From positions 18,199,699-18,263,698 of the forward strand of contig NC_045127.1 of assembly GCF_007655135.1 (NCBI RefSeq): a DNA stretch of 64,000 nucleotides, in the 5' to 3' direction. Under the pieces are notes generated by a model, which ran no database searches, had not been told where the DNA came from, and was given only the letters and a program-made list of their open reading frames with translations. The translations under genes were made by a program, and so were the position numbers. This document shows, in pieces, positions 35,095 through 47,200 of the stretch; position 1 is the first letter of the stretch; every line of letters starts with the position of its first letter. Source of the DNA: Punica granatum (taxonomy: Eukaryota; Streptophyta; Magnoliopsida; Myrtales; Lythraceae).

Positions 35095-35400
35095 GAACAG
35101 TGCACCCGTAGCTGCACGCTCGCGCGTCCAGCCGCGCACAAGCGCGCGCACAGCAGCGCGCCCGCGTGCACAGCCCGCGCCCGCTCACGCCAGCTGCGCG
35201 CCCCGCGCGCCTCCCGCGCGTCCAGCCGCGCGCCCGCCACAGCAGCCGCGCTCCCGCGCACAGCAGCCGCGCACCCCGCGCGCACCGCCGCGCACCCCGC
35301 GCGCATAGCCGCGCCCCGCGCACACCAGCTGCGCACCCCACGCGCCCACGCTCCTCCCGTGCACTCCAGCCGCCCGCCCCGTGCACCTTGCTCCCCGAAC
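35095..35400 (+). repeat. CG-rich short tandem block in the 3' LTR
   Basis: Equivalent of the block at 22265-22545, but with additional CCGCGCACCCCGCGCG-type units and a different order. It is the least conserved stretch between the two LTRs. Confidence 0.85.
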
Positions 35401-38220
35401 GTGCATGCCCTTGCACCCGAGCACTCTTCCAAGCGTGCACCCGAGCACTCTTCCAAGCATTCAACCGAGTCACCCGACTCTCGAACAATTCCCTGACTCT
35501 TTCCTCGTATCCCGAGGCTAGGTAAATCACTCTTGACTTAGAGGAGTTAGGGCTCTTTACATTATTTGCATGGCTATGGAGTAATATGGCGTTTTATGCA
35601 TGTTTAACTTGCAAGACTTAATTTTTATACACTTTCTTGTTATATTATGCATGTTCATCATCATATAACATGTTAGCATGTCGAGAAACGTTTGGATCGA
35701 CCCTCGGAAGACCTTCCCGACCCGAAATAAGCAAAAGAGCTCTCGAGTTTGCCTCAAGAAGAGGTGACCGAGGCTTGGCTTGCTTTCCTCGGGTTAAGAT
35801 CGGCCTTCTTAGCCCGATCCAAGCTTGATTCCCGAGTTTTCTCGTGTTTTCTCACATGCATGAAGTCGGTATTGTTTTATCGATTCCTTAAATAAGTTGT
35901 TTGTGCATGTTTCCATGTTTGAATGCGTTATTCAAATCATGGCAATACCGACTTTCGTTTAGTCGTGTCATTTATAATGTTTGTTGTTTAAGCATGCGAG
36001 AAATTATTCGAAACAAGAGGGGGAAATCTCGTGGAACCCCATTCGGGCCATGGGACCTCTCGGCTATCTCCAAGGAGAAGTAACCGAGAGTCTCTTAGAC
36101 TCGTACGGGTTGCATGAGGCTTCCTCTTCTCGTTTTGAGTCCGTTCTCGGCTTTCGTGTAATTTGCAATTTACATTATCGTCGCAATATCGCATGAAAAT
36201 GTCTTTTCAAAACAAAGCATGCATGGATTCGGGTATCGATGACTTATTTGGGTCCATTCGGTTACGAGGGTAGTTTCGGTCATTGGACCAAATTATCCTC
36301 GATCCTTATGGAATCGTCTTGGTCTTCGAGTCGCAAATCGTTTTCACAATTAATGCATTCGGCACAACCCTTAAGCGTTAATTCCACAAACGGGTTAATC
36401 GGGACGCTCACATGATTAAACCCACTTCACACTGATAAAGTTTACACGAATTGACCATTAACTGATAACTCGCGTCAATGAGTTGTCAAATGACGTTGGT
36501 GCCCTTTTCAAACTTATCAATTTCAAAACCCGAAACGCGCGGTCCGATGTAGCATGGACGTCTGAAAAGGGCTTCTGTGTCTCAACTTGAGTTTTTACCT
36601 GATTCCAGGTAACTCAGGTCAGGATACAGAAGATCTTTCTAGATCACTTCCGGGCAGATCGACCGGTTCTTTGGCTTTTTCGGGGTTCTTGCATAACCCT
36701 GGACGATCCAGGGAATTGGTCAACACCGACTACAGGCCGAGGTGGCCCGCACTATGATGTTTCCCCTTTTCTGAAAACAACTTTCAAATAAAGGGCAAAA
36801 TCGTCTTTTCACAATTCAGCGACACCCCTAGGGTTAGCATGACAGAAACACTACAGTACGGGATAAGAATAGGCTACCTGTTCAGGTACAGGTTCATCTG
36901 CATAGCCTTTTCTTATCTAACTGATGAGTTTTTGTCATCCCAACATAGACTCGGGTAACTAGAACGGTTATCTCTGTCAGAAAACATGCAAAATCCTGAT
37001 TAACCTTTCACTCGACCTAACCAAACACTAGATAATGGTTAGGAGGAATTCTATATTCCAAATCTAGAGTCAAAACACGAGTTTGGTTAATTCAGTGGTA
37101 ATTCAGTGTCACAATACAGAACAACCGTAAAAACAATCCACATACATGAGATTTGACTCTCTTTGTCAAGTTCTCAAAACAAAGCCGAATGCTAAAACAT
37201 TGGCACGTGCTTGATTGCTTAGCATATGGCATTTGCTTGCAAAAACACCCTTGGATTAATAAACTTGTTAATCCACGTACATTCGGTGAATACAAAACAC
37301 CTTGTCTGTTATTAACATGTTGCGTGTTATCTTTTCGCACATGTTTGCCATGCGGGTCAAGCCTGATCCCTATGCTGAATAATATTAGGGTTCAACACCC
37401 TAATCATCGATCACAGGGTCCAACGCCCAATCAACACTCACAGGGTCCAACGCCCTATTCAGTGAGCGCGTCCATTGAATTTCAGTTTTTCGGTCTTTTC
37501 CCTAAACTCACGGTAAGTTAGAGTGGAATAATAACCGAACGCGAGTCGATTGGAATTCGGCCATTTGTAATTTGTATTTATTGTTTTCGAGAGCATTGTA
37601 AGGACTTTTATTTTGTACATTTTGTTCTGTAAGAATTCCAGTCGGTGAGCGAACGGTCCGAGAGTCGAATTAATCGAATCGGTTTAATGCTTACCCAAAG
37701 GAAAGTAAGCCCAAGAACTCGCGGTTTTGGTTTACGCAGGGATTCAACCTCCATGGTTAGATGAACTGTAACGCAAGATTGTGAACCAACTCCCCGACAT
37801 AAGGGTTTAATTCTCTCTCGGCTTCTCAACCGACATCGTTTAGTTCACCGAATTTCCGGTGTCAAAACGTGCGAGTCGAGTGCAGCTTAATTCATGCGGT
37901 AAATCATAAAACATGCAAGCCTAGCAAACCAGAGTACCGAAAGGGCGTGCGGGATATAGGCCCGCACGTAACATGAACCCCCGAATACGGATTTTTCGGT
38001 TCCGCACAGACCAATGCCTTAACAACAACTAGGTGTTCCATACCCCTAGACCCGGGTAACTTATCCGCCCTCGACCTTCGGGTCGTAAAATGATAAGTGG
38101 CGACTCCTTCTCTCACGCGTGTCCGTCACGAGTCCCCACGGGAAGGTGGACACTCCCAAGCCGCGCGATCCAAAAGCGCGCATGCGGGCCCCGACGAGAG
38201 TCCACATTCGGGTCCGTACA

Positions 38221-38271
38221 ACCGCCATGGTCTATTTCAAGTATGTATCCATGATAGTTTAAGTTATCCAT
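38221..38271 (-). pseudogene. First coding segment of the MULE transposase, separated by the LTR insertion
   Basis: On the minus strand an ATG at 38271-38269 opens 17 codons ending EIDHGG. Removing 20293-38220 and one ACCGC copy brings this directly in frame with the codons that follow from 20287 leftward (SFKEEGGEILYNGGE). The HGG-F-Y-GG spacing is typical of MULE transposase N-termini. This pins both the transposase start and the insertion point. Confidence 0.8.
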
Positions 38272-40089
38272 CCTACAAGACCAATGTAATAGAACAAGCA
38301 TGTAATGAGTATTCACAAATGATAAGGGAGGATTTGTCCATGAAATGGGTACAATTTAGACTTGGTTTTATGTTGTTTTCATGGTATATGATGCTTGGAT
38401 GACAGTTTCTAAGAAAACTTGTGCGAGAAAAGAGTTGGAGGCAATTTGATGCATGTTTGGGATGAATTGGAGACCATTGAAGTATCAAGATGGAACTTGC
38501 AATGATACAAGGACTTCTAGTTAGTGGTGCACCATGTGCACAACCGATTCAAGAGGGAGTTCAGAATTAATCCCCGATTTATTTGCAAATCCTAGGATTT
38601 CCCTTTAATTACAATGGGAGTTTTTCGAAAATCTTTAAAGATAGGTTCATTATTTGTTTCCTATTTTTGAGGGAGATATAAAAACCTAAGGACAATCTAG
38701 GTTTAGGGTTTTTTTAGTTTTTCTGGGAAGAGAAACTTGGAAAAGAGGCGGGCGGCTCCGGAGTGTTCCTCCAACGATCGTCAGTTTTCATGGATTCCTG
38801 CATAGCCATGTGTGGCTAATTCGTTTCGTTTAACTTGAGAACGGAAACCTCACGATTTGGTTGTGAGGAGCAGGTTTTAATATTTTAATTTCAGCACTTG
38901 TTCATTCTTGGATGTCATCGTTACAAGTATTCTCTCACGGTCGTGAATAGGATATTTGTAAGTTAGCTTATCGACGACTACTACGGTGTTTGTAGAAATT
39001 GATTCGAAGCAAGATTAATTAGGAACGAACGGAGGTTGCTGCCCTAATTTGTTAGAGAATGATAGGACGAGTCAACTAATTGACGAATCGATTAATCGCT
39101 CAGGTTAAGGCATCCTTGTGTTTAAAGCCATTGCTTAGTTAATTAGGGAATCGGTCGATACCTTGTTAACTAATTGATGAATTTACCAGTTAGACGGTGT
39201 TTTGACTAGTTAGAATTTAGATGCTAGTTGATTCCTTGCGGTAGCGGGAACTCGACTCTTAGCTGCTGAAATTTACATTTTGATGCTTCTATGATCAACC
39301 ATCCGCTAGGTGGTTTTCGAACTCAAGTTATACGTCTCCTGGTTATTGATTACTCACTTTCCCTTGCACTTTTAAATTGTTTTTGCTGCAAAATTCCCCT
39401 TTTGTTACTTTTGCTAGCTCATTGGTTTAGAGAATCCTTTAGCCTCCTTTGGGATTTCGACTTGGCTCTCACCATTTTCTCACTACAAGTTTTGGAGAAA
39501 CCGATTTTATTTTGGGGGTTTCGACAGGCCTTGCCAACAATCTTTCATTAAAACACAGTTTGCCCAAAAAATTCATCAGTAAATGAACACTACCTTGTGA
39601 AACCTTAAATTATCAGTACTGAGGAAAGCTCAAGCTTTCCCCTCCTTTTGTTTGGGTATTCTTCTTCTTCGGTTTCGGGTCAGCTTCTCTTCACCCGAAA
39701 TCACAGCCCACCTACTAGAACAGAAATCAGGCAAACCAACATGACAAACCAAGATGCTAAAAACCCTCTTTTAAGAGAAAGAATAGAGAAAGAGAATGCT
39801 AAAAATCCCTCTTTTAAGAGAAAGTAACAGAGAAAGAGTATTGTTCTTCTTCTTCGGTTGAGCACATATGCAGTCTTCTTCTTCCTTTACCGAGTAGAGG
39901 AGAGTAGGAGAGGACAACTTTTAGCTTTCGAGTAGAAGAGTTTTGGGTTTGAGTTCAATGTTTTCGGGTTTTTCCTTCATTCTAGCCCCGTCGGTTCAAG
40001 CTTCCTTCTGGGTTTTCCTTCCAGCATGGTTGGATCCAATGCTTTCGGATGTTTTTCGGTCAATTCAAGCTGCCATGTCAGCAAACTAA
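38272..40089 (-). other. MULE 5' region upstream of the transposase; possible further insertion
   Basis: This is the part of the MULE between the transposase ATG and the right inverted repeat. About 39750-39830 contains a direct duplication of an AGAGAATGCTAAAAA and CCCTCTTTTAAGAGAAAG segment. 38580-39545 has a TATAAAAACC box and a different texture, so it could be a separate inserted LTR, but I found no target duplication or partner. No ORF is supported. Confidence 0.45.
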
Positions 40090-40306
40090 CGGCCACGTCG
40101 CTGAAACGGACGGCATTAACTCCACATAGGCAGCACGGTAATGGCACTTGACGGATAGGACCACTGGTGTCACTTTTTCAAAACTTTTAGGACCAACCAA
40201 CGCTGACACTTTTTTAAAACTCGTAGGACTTGATTTTTCTAATTGAAACTTTTAGAACTTAATGTCAAAAAATGTCAAATATTTAGGACCAACAGTGTCA
40301 TTTTCC
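40090..40306 (-). repeat. Right terminal inverted repeat of the MULE
   Basis: Inverted partner of 15888-16070. It is longer because a GTCACTTTTTCAAAACTTTTAGGACC-like subunit occurs twice (about 40172-40192 and 40208-40231). A perfect 9-bp TATATATAT follows at 40307-40315. Confidence 0.85.
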
Positions 40307-40315
40307 TATATATAT

Positions 40316-43300
40316 AGAGATGACTGTTTCATTTTTGTCATGTCTTCCAAGGACCAAGTGCTAAACGTCTGTCTTATGAGCGTCGGTGCCGAAGTGGTGC
40401 TGTACGACTGTAAAATGAGGTATGAGTAGTACCCTTTTATAGATAATTGGCTACAGTGAGCATCTTGTTAGGATTGACGTGTGGATCTCTTTCGTCTTCC
40501 GTTGGAGTGTTGAAGCAATAAATTGAAGGGTACTTTTATGTTTATTCCTCCTTCTATAGAGCAATGAAATAACTTCTTGTTCATCTAATAGTATATTGAA
40601 TCTACTTGTTCTAGCGTAAGTTCGTTATGCCCGATTTATTGGAGGATCACACTAAATAATAAAATTAGTCTTGCACAATTTGTGACAATGCCAATTGGGT
40701 AATCGAGGATTATCATCCAAGCATGATGTATAAGCTAACACAGGACTTGATCTCCACATACTGCATCGATCTGAATTTAGCTGTTCTGGCTCACACTTTT
40801 GTCCTATGATTATAGATTTTGGCATAGTGAACGGTTAGTCAACCCATTGTTCCTATTAGTAATTTGAGATAGATGTTATTAAATTTTCATTTGAGCTTAT
40901 ACGGGCCTGGACCCATATCCACTTAAAAGCTCAAGCTGATAAGTGGTGGTACCCAAGCCATATATTAACCCATGGATTTTCTTTTTCTTTTTCGATGTGG
41001 GATTTATCCCATTTTACTCCTCAACAGATGTGATCCACTGACATTGGGAAAAGATAAAATCTGACAGGTGATGGAAAATGGATTCAATACACTGATAGTC
41101 CTTTAGTTCAAAATGAGAAGATCTCATAGTCTATGTTTATTAGCCATTTTACCGCTCTTTGCGGTGGATTATCATTGATGACATAGCTTAACATATTTAT
41201 CATCCATCTTCAACTAGTAAAGCTATGTGTTCCATAAATTTATTAATTTATTAATTTGCTTTTTTGGATAAGTGGGAATTTTTTTAAATTTTTTTTATGT
41301 GTGCACATTTTCCTTTTAAATTTTCCTTTTACCTATTTTTTGAAAATAGCTATTAGTTTATGTTTCTAGAATTTACTCTTTAAACAATACCCAAACTTTT
41401 TTCTTTTGGGCAAAATTTTGTATAAGGCATGTTTAAACAAATTAATTTCATCATGTAGCCTTAACCTTACCAACTTCACTAAAAATATGTTTAAAAAAAA
41501 AAGCACTATTGCCCCAACAAAGAGTACAAATTATATAGGTAAGACTATTTAAAAAAAACGTGATTTATTGAACTTTTAAATTTTAAGAAGGACCTTTTGA
41601 TACAAAATTTGTAAAAGACACTTTATTTTTTCAAATACCTATATTATTTTCTAAAAGATAATAAATCACTTATACAATTTAAATGATTATGCCTGAGAGA
41701 ATAATAAACTTAGAAAGAATAGTAACTGGTATGATTGAAAAATTATCATTAATTTTAATTCTACGGATCATTCTAATAATCTACTAGCATAACCGTTGTG
41801 AATTGTATCTGAATCAAATTTAGTTAAGGTCAACTTTTTTTTTTTAGCTGAATTGTTAAGGCCAACTTAGGAGTGCGCTATATCGTACTCACCCTAGGAG
41901 ACTATAAGGATAAGCAAAGCGGAGAGTAAAATGCCATGACAGGTAGAGGGAGAGTTATGTTGATCTCAAAGAATAACTGTCCTCCTAAGATTTCCAAAAT
42001 GAATCAAATATACGTTTGAAATGTAACATTTTAAATTTTTATTTAAAATTATAACTTTAAAATTTCAACTTTTTATGTCTACATTTATTTTATATTTGTA
42101 AATCTCGAAAGAGCAATTAACCTCCCTAAGATCAACATGCCTCCTTCTTTGCCTATCACACCCCTCACTTACTACTTTGATTACCCTTTATTCACCTCCA
42201 ATCGAACTCGAGATAGCTCGTCCCTAAGGTTTGACCTCAATTGCGGCTGGTTCAGTCTCAAAAAAGTCTAATAAGCTCATAACGACTAGGCTTACCTCTT
42301 TTTTAGAACTCTCAACTGCTAACGAATGAGATGGGCTTCACCGAGGTTAAGGGGACCTATGTGACTTCCCCAGCAGTTGTTTTCTACTGCAATAGGGCCG
42401 CGAGAGGGTACGTTTTCCGTTCATCATACTTGAGGGTTAAGTTAAATGTTCTAAAAAAAATAGTTTAAGGGATAAATAGGCTCCGTGCTCATATTGTGGG
42501 GGGTAAAAAAGAATTTTCACTGTAAAAAACATTTCAATTACTTCCAATCATATAAACAAATCTCTCAAAATTTTAAAACGGTGCATTCTCAATTTTTATC
42601 ATTGTTCATTCTATTCAACTAGTTGAACGACAACGAATCAATTAAAAATTTGAAAATTGACATTTCATGCAATCGAAAAAAGTAGAGAAAATTGACATTT
42701 TATGAAACATGACAAGGAATTTATCCAAAAAAGATATATATATATATATATGATGGAAAGAGAAAGAAAGTTCGGAAAAATAGAAGAATTTTGTGTATTT
42801 TTTTTTGAAAACACTACATTTTTGGTCATTTATCTTTAGCGTACTTTTCTATTTTCATCATTTTTTAAATTTTTTTACTTCGTCCTGTACTTTAAATTAC
42901 TTTTCTATTTTCACCGTACCGTTAATTTTTTCGTTAAGTGTACTGAGTTGGACATTCATAAATAACTCACATAATAAAAATGAGCCACATGGATTAATTC
43001 TTTCCTATTGAACCGAACTAGTGGCCCCTTTATTGATTTTGTTCAAAATTCTCTCATCAAAATTGCATGATTGCATGTTACTCGCATTACCTTAATTAAT
43101 TTGTTAGAGAAAAATAAATAAAACCAAATGAATGAAAAAAATCAATGAACAAAGAAGAAGACGATGAAGACAGAAGAAGACGACGAACATTGAATAACAG
43201 CCAGTACAGTAACGAGGAGGGCTTCCTTTTCTTTTCCCATATAGAGATGCAGAACCAATTCGCCAAATTCAAAAAAGATCTAAGCAAAATTAATCCAAAC

Positions 43301-44201
43301 AAACAGAATCTCCGCCTTATCAAAGAAGTAGATTAACAAATTTTTTTTACCACCAATCAAACTTCTATTTTATATAGATCAGTTACATCAAAACATACTT
43401 TATTCAAAAATTTCGCATAGCCATTATCGGAAACAATCATTTTAATAACAAGAATTTCTCTTATTGTGGAAAGATCACAGCTAAAAGGAAATCACTTGGC
43501 ATGAGCTAATCTCCACTGCGAATTCCAAAAATATGGGTTTCAATCCATAAATGTCAAAAAATTTAAAATTTCGAATTATTTTAACATAAAAAGGTTCCCC
43601 TTCTTTGAGTCAACGGCATTGGAAACCCCGATCAAGTGTCATTTCAACTTGGATTGGGAAACAATAATTAGGCGAGGTGGGAGTCACGCTCGAATTTAAG
43701 AGATAGAAAGAAGAACCCCCTAGTGGTTGTAAAGTCACCGACCAATAGCAGTAGCACTTGATCCCTCTGAACTCAGCGTCATGGAAGATTGAAGGATTAT
43801 AATTTCCCCGTGTTAAGTCAAGGGGAGTTCTAAGCGGAGTGGAGCTTAGAAGAATGTGTTGGAAAATCAAGCAAGAATGGGATCACGGAGAAATTTTTTT
43901 TAATTAATAAATAAAACTAATTTTTTTCGTAAAAGGAATTGCAGTAAACCCAACGAAGTGGAAGAGGAAGATGTAGATGTGGCAAATTTTCTGACATGGA
44001 TCATTTACGGAGATCCAACTCAATGTAAAATTTTAATGATAGGATAAAAATAAGAAAACAAAGTAAAGGTATAGAATGGAAGTAGAAAAAGAGTTAGAAA
44101 AAAGATTAAAATAAAAAGTAAGACCAAAAGCGTAGTTTTCATTTTTCTTGATCCGCTCATCTCCCGCTCTCCAATCTCGTCTTTCTTCCCTATCTTTCCC
44201 A
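40316..44201. other. Intergenic DNA upstream of NUP85
   Basis: AT-rich DNA with a (TA)n tract at about 42734-42751. No coding region is supported: the small ORFs at 42793-43011, 43096-43336 and 43610-43870 are compositional. Confidence 0.6.
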
Positions 44202-44210
44202 AAACCCTAA
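44202..44210 (+). promoter_or_regulatory. Telo-box in the NUP85 5' region
   Basis: AAACCCTAA, 34 bp upstream of the start codon within a pyrimidine-rich leader. Telo-boxes are common near starts of plant housekeeping and growth-related genes. A role here is inferred from position. Confidence 0.5.
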
Positions 44211-44243
44211 ACCCTCCGTGGGACCACCGCTCCTCCGCCAGCA

Positions 44244-47200
44244 ATGCCGGAACCTGACGGCGGTGAGCTTGGTCCACTCTCCTCAAGCCCCACGCCGCCT
44301 CCTTCATACCCCCTCCGTCACTCGCTCCGCTCGCCGCTCTCCCCTCGCGTTTCTCTCTGCTGGTGCCGCGGCAACTCTCTGCGCGTCTCCCTCTTTTCTC
44401 AGCCTGCCTCCGAAGTCGAATTCGGTGGAGAAGTGGTCGAGCTGAAGCTTAACGACGGCGGAGACGGAGAGATCAGCAATGCTCAGTGGCGTAGAATCGC
44501 CTATGGATCAGTCTCGCCATTTGCGATGCTCCAGAGTCGGAGGAATTCGTTCTCGAGTTTGTCGAAGATTAATTCCTCGCCTTATCACCTTGAATGGTAA
44601 ATCCTCAATTTTCACTCACAGGATTGATACTTCTGGTCAATGTTCCTGTAGCATTCACTAATTTCTAAGTTATCCCAAACGTTGTCATGCGTGATGGATT
44701 TGTTCTGAAAAATTAATTACATTAGTTGATTTTCGTTAGCAAGCTAGCAATTTGAGTTTTGCTATTGCATAACTTACATTTTGCCATTTGAAGTTATGGT
44801 GTTTCTGGGTTGTGTGGGTTCTTAATTCTTGTCTGGCAATAATTTAATATCGGGCAATGTTATCACTCGAAGCTTGTTTATGTTTATGAAAATTTTTTGG
44901 GGTTCTTATTAACAGTTGATCTTACTACTCTGTCTCTTCACTGAGAATGTAGGTGGGAATATGTGATGGAGTACAGCAAGGACATAAACTCGCTCCTGGG
45001 TAATCCAAAATCTTCCAAGAATAGTCTAATTGAAGACCCGAAAACGTTTGTACAGGTAAATTTCCAGTTATTTGTTCTAGGATATCTTGATGCTTCTTGT
45101 CACGTGCAATAGCCGGAGGAAGATTGCTCATTTGATTGAAACTCTCATTGTAGAAAAGTGAGGAGCCTACATGTTTAAAGGCTGCATGGGAGTTGATGGA
45201 AATGTTTTATGCAGATAAGCTATCTCAACCATGGCTACCGGAGCGACTTGTTGATTGGCTAGCTGTATGATTTTTCTTAATTCTATTATATTTTGGGTAT
45301 CTTGAATATTACATTTATATTGTGAATTACAGTCTCATGTTTCTGATCCTCCATTTGTTGGGTGCACTTGTTTTCTGATGGTTGCTTGTGGCAGGATTAT
45401 GATAGCCTCTTTGCCCGTGCTTATGGTACTGTTTACTCGAAGCTCTTGAATTTTCAGAATGAGCTCATCAACTTACAGGTATGCTTCCAAATTCTTTTCA
45501 ACATAAGGCATTTTACCTCAATTTTCCACTATTTACCTAAATCATTTGGATCTCTATATGAAATGCAAAAATATCTGTTACGGATGATCAACTGGATGCA
45601 GGTCATTGAAGATGATCCTAGATATTGGGAGGTCATAGCGTCGGCATTAGCAGTTGGTTGGCTGGAGATTGTGGTTAGTGTTTTGCATGTTTGTCTTTTC
45701 ATGCTGACAAAGATCGTTTTATTTAGCGGTTGGTACTTGCAATAGGATGTATTAGACAATCAAGTCTTATTGTGTCTTTATTTTGGGCAGGTGAAGCTGT
45801 TACGCTTACATGGATCTTACCAGTTGGATCAGCTCAGTAATCGCGAGGTTGGGGATATATTTGATCAAACCTCATTTTTGTTCCAAAAAAGAAAAAAAAG
45901 TTCAAAAGAAAACTGGGAGAAATTGTACCTTATGAATAATCTCACCACTTCACGCACTAGAATTTAATTTGCTTAGTATAATCACTTATTTTGTCTCGAT
46001 TGGTTTCTACCTTAGATTTTGATTGAGTTGGGTAGATAGCTTCATAAAGATTGTAATTACTACAGTTCTGCTATTGCTCTGAAATATCAGATAGTGAGGT
46101 GTTCGCCTTTATTGTCTTTTGCAGTTTGCTCATGCTTATTATGTGCATACTTTTATTTTATCAATTGATACTCAACTCAGATATTGTAGTGAAATTTGTC
46201 AGTTTCTTTTCGACTTTGTTTCCTTTGTTTCCCGTTTTTTTTTAGGTATGGGTCATTAGCATGAAAAAGTACTTAACTCAGATATTGTAGTGAAAAAGTA
46301 CTGCTTTTGTTTTTGTTTCCTGTTTTAGCATTAAAGAGTACTGTTAGAAAAAAGAGAGATTATTTTATGTGAATATATCTTTTAGAGGTTAATGTTACTG
46401 GTGCTGCTACTGAACTTTGTTGTTCTGAATGGATAGACAGAAAATGGACTAGTAGAAGCTGTTGCTGTTCTTATCTCGAAAATGCCACGCATGCGTCCTG
46501 AACTAGAACCTAGGAGGTTAGGTGAATGCTACAAAGCTAAGCCTGATTTTATCAAGGTATTGACAATCAGAAAATTAAAATCGAGCTCGTGTCTGTTATC
46601 CTCCCCATTTACTTTTCCCTGTTTATGTCTTTACATTGGTCAGGCATGGGAGAAGTGGAGAGGACAAATAAATAAGCTGGACTGTAGTGCATTTTGGATT
46701 CAGTGCCATCATGTTCAGACTCGGGAGGGATTAAGAAATTTGCTTCAGATCATGCTGGGAAACATGAGCAGCCTCTCAGCAGCAACCTCTCATTGGCTGG
46801 AGTTATATATTTCTCACTTCCTTTATGTCAGGCCATTTACAGCGGTAATTCCTATAAATTTTCAGTGAAAGTAGACTTTTATAATTTCCACATCAACATT
46901 TTCTTAGCACAAGGGGCTTTAATTTTAATTAGTGTCAATACATCCCTGCTGATTTTGTTTCCCAAACTCAGGGTTTAGAAAGCATGTACAGCCTAGCCCA
47001 GAGGTGTATCCAATTGAAACCAATGTCCAATTCTCATAAGTTGATGGGAGTAATGATTGGAATTCTTGGAGAAAACACTGAGGTGATGATCATGGTTCAG
47101 ACTGTATTTTGCATCTCTTCCCTGTATGTCTTGTGTTCTCATTGTAAACTACATGCTCATGTTTAGGTTGTGTTAGCAGAATCCTCGAAAGAGTTTGGCC

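Larger units (their letters stand above)
20293..38220 (+). mobile_element. Large non-autonomous LTR retrotransposon (LARD-like), complete with LTRs and TSD
   Basis: Two direct LTRs (20293-25325 and 33131-38220) both begin TGTCAGCACCCC and end CGTACA. The element is flanked by the 5-bp duplication ACCGC (20288-20292 and 38221-38225). A primer-binding site follows the 5' LTR and a purine tract precedes the 3' LTR. The 7.8-kb interior has one substantial ORF (25909-27411) and several tandem arrays, and I find no gag, protease, reverse transcriptase or integrase motif in any frame. The LTR size, primer type and DUF7745-like ORF suggest the Tat/Ogre side of Ty3/gypsy. The lineage is inferred; the boundaries are seen directly. 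Confidence 0.92.
33131..38220 (+). repeat. 3' LTR of the large element (5,090 bp)
   Basis: Direct repeat of 20293-25325, 57 bp longer mainly because of differences in the CG-rich block. It ends CGTACA directly before the second copy of the target duplication ACCGC. The TATA box is at 34737-34743. Confidence 0.95.
15888..40306. mobile_element. MULE (Mutator-like) DNA transposon, split by a nested LTR element
   Basis: The termini are inverted repeats. The left arm starts GGGAAAATGATATTGTTGG; the right arm read inward starts GGAAAATGACACTGTTGG. Similarity continues for 170-220 bp through GTCATTTTTTGACATT-type and GTGTCAGCGTTGGTCC words. Both ends are flanked by TATATATAT (15879-15887 and 40307-40315), a 9-bp duplication of the size MULEs make, although the sequence is low complexity. 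Between the arms lie a GRF-zinc-finger gene and a MURA-like transposase gene. Without the inserted LTR element (20293-38220 plus one 5-bp duplication) the MULE is about 6.5 kb. Confidence 0.85.

Noticed and set aside
43096..43336. Small ORFs of 63-75 aa upstream of NUP85
   Set aside because: Charged or hydrophobic low-complexity strings overlapping on both strands; no support.
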